This document shows, piece by piece, positions 5,294 to 5,502 of a DNA stretch of 5,502 nt. Both the position numbers and the translations under genes were made by a program. Source of the DNA: an uncultured bacterium (GTDB taxonomy: Bacteria; Patescibacteriota; Minisyncoccia; Phycocordibacterales; CAIZIN01). The notes beneath the pieces are model-generated. The model had not been told where the DNA came from. It saw only the letters and a list, made by a program, of their open reading frames with translations, and ran no database searches. Position 1 is the first letter of the stretch, and every line of letters starts with the position of its first letter. The DNA is taken from positions 1 through 5,502 of the forward strand of contig CAIZIN010000070.1 in assembly GCA_903933085.1 (NCBI GenBank), in the 5' to 3' direction.

Positions 5294-5388
5294 CATTATG
5301 CAATATGCATCATATGGTATGTATAATTAATAAAAACAGAGAAGGTATATAATAAGTAAAAGAGGTAGATGAATATTATTGCATAATG
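5294..5388. repeat. Inverted-repeat module 1 (12-bp arms)
   Basis: CATTATGCAATA (5294-5305) and TATTGCATAATG (5377-5388) are perfect complements 71 bases apart. The enclosed AT-rich segment contains ATATGGTAT (5312-5320), two TATAAT boxes (5322-5327, 5348-5353) with no good -35, and AAGAGG followed by ATG at 5369 that opens only five codons (MNIIA). No convincing gene lies inside. Confidence 0.55.
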
Positions 5389-5390
5389 CG

Positions 5391-5479
5391 AAAAAGTTGT
5401 TACGAGGGATATGGTATACTTTGTATGACTTAGTAAAATAAATATTATTAAATCTTGTGAAAATATTGAACAACTTTTT
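5391..5479. repeat. Inverted-repeat module 2 (11-bp arms)
   Basis: AAAAAGTTGTT (5391-5401) and AACAACTTTTT (5469-5479) are perfect complements 67 bases apart, starting two bases after module 1. ATATGGTAT occurs at 5409-5417, the same distance from the left arm as in module 1. It encloses a likely promoter for the next gene. Confidence 0.55.
5412..5420 (+). promoter_or_regulatory. Candidate extended -10 promoter for a gene beyond the window
   Basis: TGG followed by TATACT (5415-5420) is a good extended -10 element. No recognisable -35 sits at the right distance, which extended -10 promoters can tolerate. The expected start is near 5427, about 80 bases before the probable start of the next gene. 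Confidence 0.45.
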
Positions 5480-5495
5480 ATTAATAAAAACTTAG

Positions 5496-5500
5496 TAGGA
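5496..5500 (+). promoter_or_regulatory. Possible ribosome binding site at the right edge
   Basis: TAGGA near the window end, preceded by ATTAATAAAAAC (5480-5491), would be correctly placed for a start codon within about 10 bases after 5502. The gene itself cannot be seen. Confidence 0.3.
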
Positions 5501-5502
5501 TA

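Noticed and set aside
5369..5386. Leader peptide MNIIA preceded by AAGAGG
   Set aside because: Five codons are too short to support without conservation data, and no regulated gene is visible downstream.

Overview
The window is AT-rich bacterial DNA read with the standard bacterial code: the long genes are intact and use TAA or TAG stops. It most likely comes from a Patescibacteria/CPR genome, probably Parcubacteria. Three things point there, all by recollection of family features and not by a search: the PilX-like minor pilin with a Cys-rich tail, the divergent LigA with a 'QWSYDDVF' segment and a degenerate zinc site, and genes that mostly lack Shine-Dalgarno sites.

Layout. 1-579 (+) encodes a minor-pilin-like membrane protein. 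One base after its stop, ligA (581-2725, +) encodes NAD-dependent DNA ligase. ligA carries an in-frame palindromic repeat at 1319-1395 that adds about 25 codons to a surface loop of the adenylation domain. 2726-3010 is non-coding and holds a second, 231-bp palindromic element (2770-3000) with the same TGTCAT-type hairpin ends. 3011-3255 looks like a complete small transcription unit on the minus strand: consensus promoter, 50-codon membrane-protein ORF, intrinsic terminator. Its -35 box overlaps a candidate plus-strand -35 box for gatC (3294-3587). gatA (3703-5106) follows after a spacer made almost entirely of degenerate 7-bp tandem repeats. After gatA comes a strong intrinsic terminator framed by 7-bp repeats in inverted orientation. 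The last 230 bases hold two adjacent inverted-repeat modules and a likely promoter and RBS for a gene beyond the window.

Function. GatC and GatA are two subunits of the GatCAB amidotransferase, which converts misacylated Glu-tRNA(Gln) (and often Asp-tRNA(Asn)) to the correct aminoacyl-tRNA. GatB is not in the window. LigA seals nicks in replication and repair. The pilin-like gene is probably co-transcribed with ligA but need not share its function.

The most notable feature is the palindromic repeat family, present once between genes and once inside an essential gene in frame, reminiscent of the Rickettsia palindromic elements. The heptanucleotide arrays and the paired inverted-repeat modules at the right end come next.
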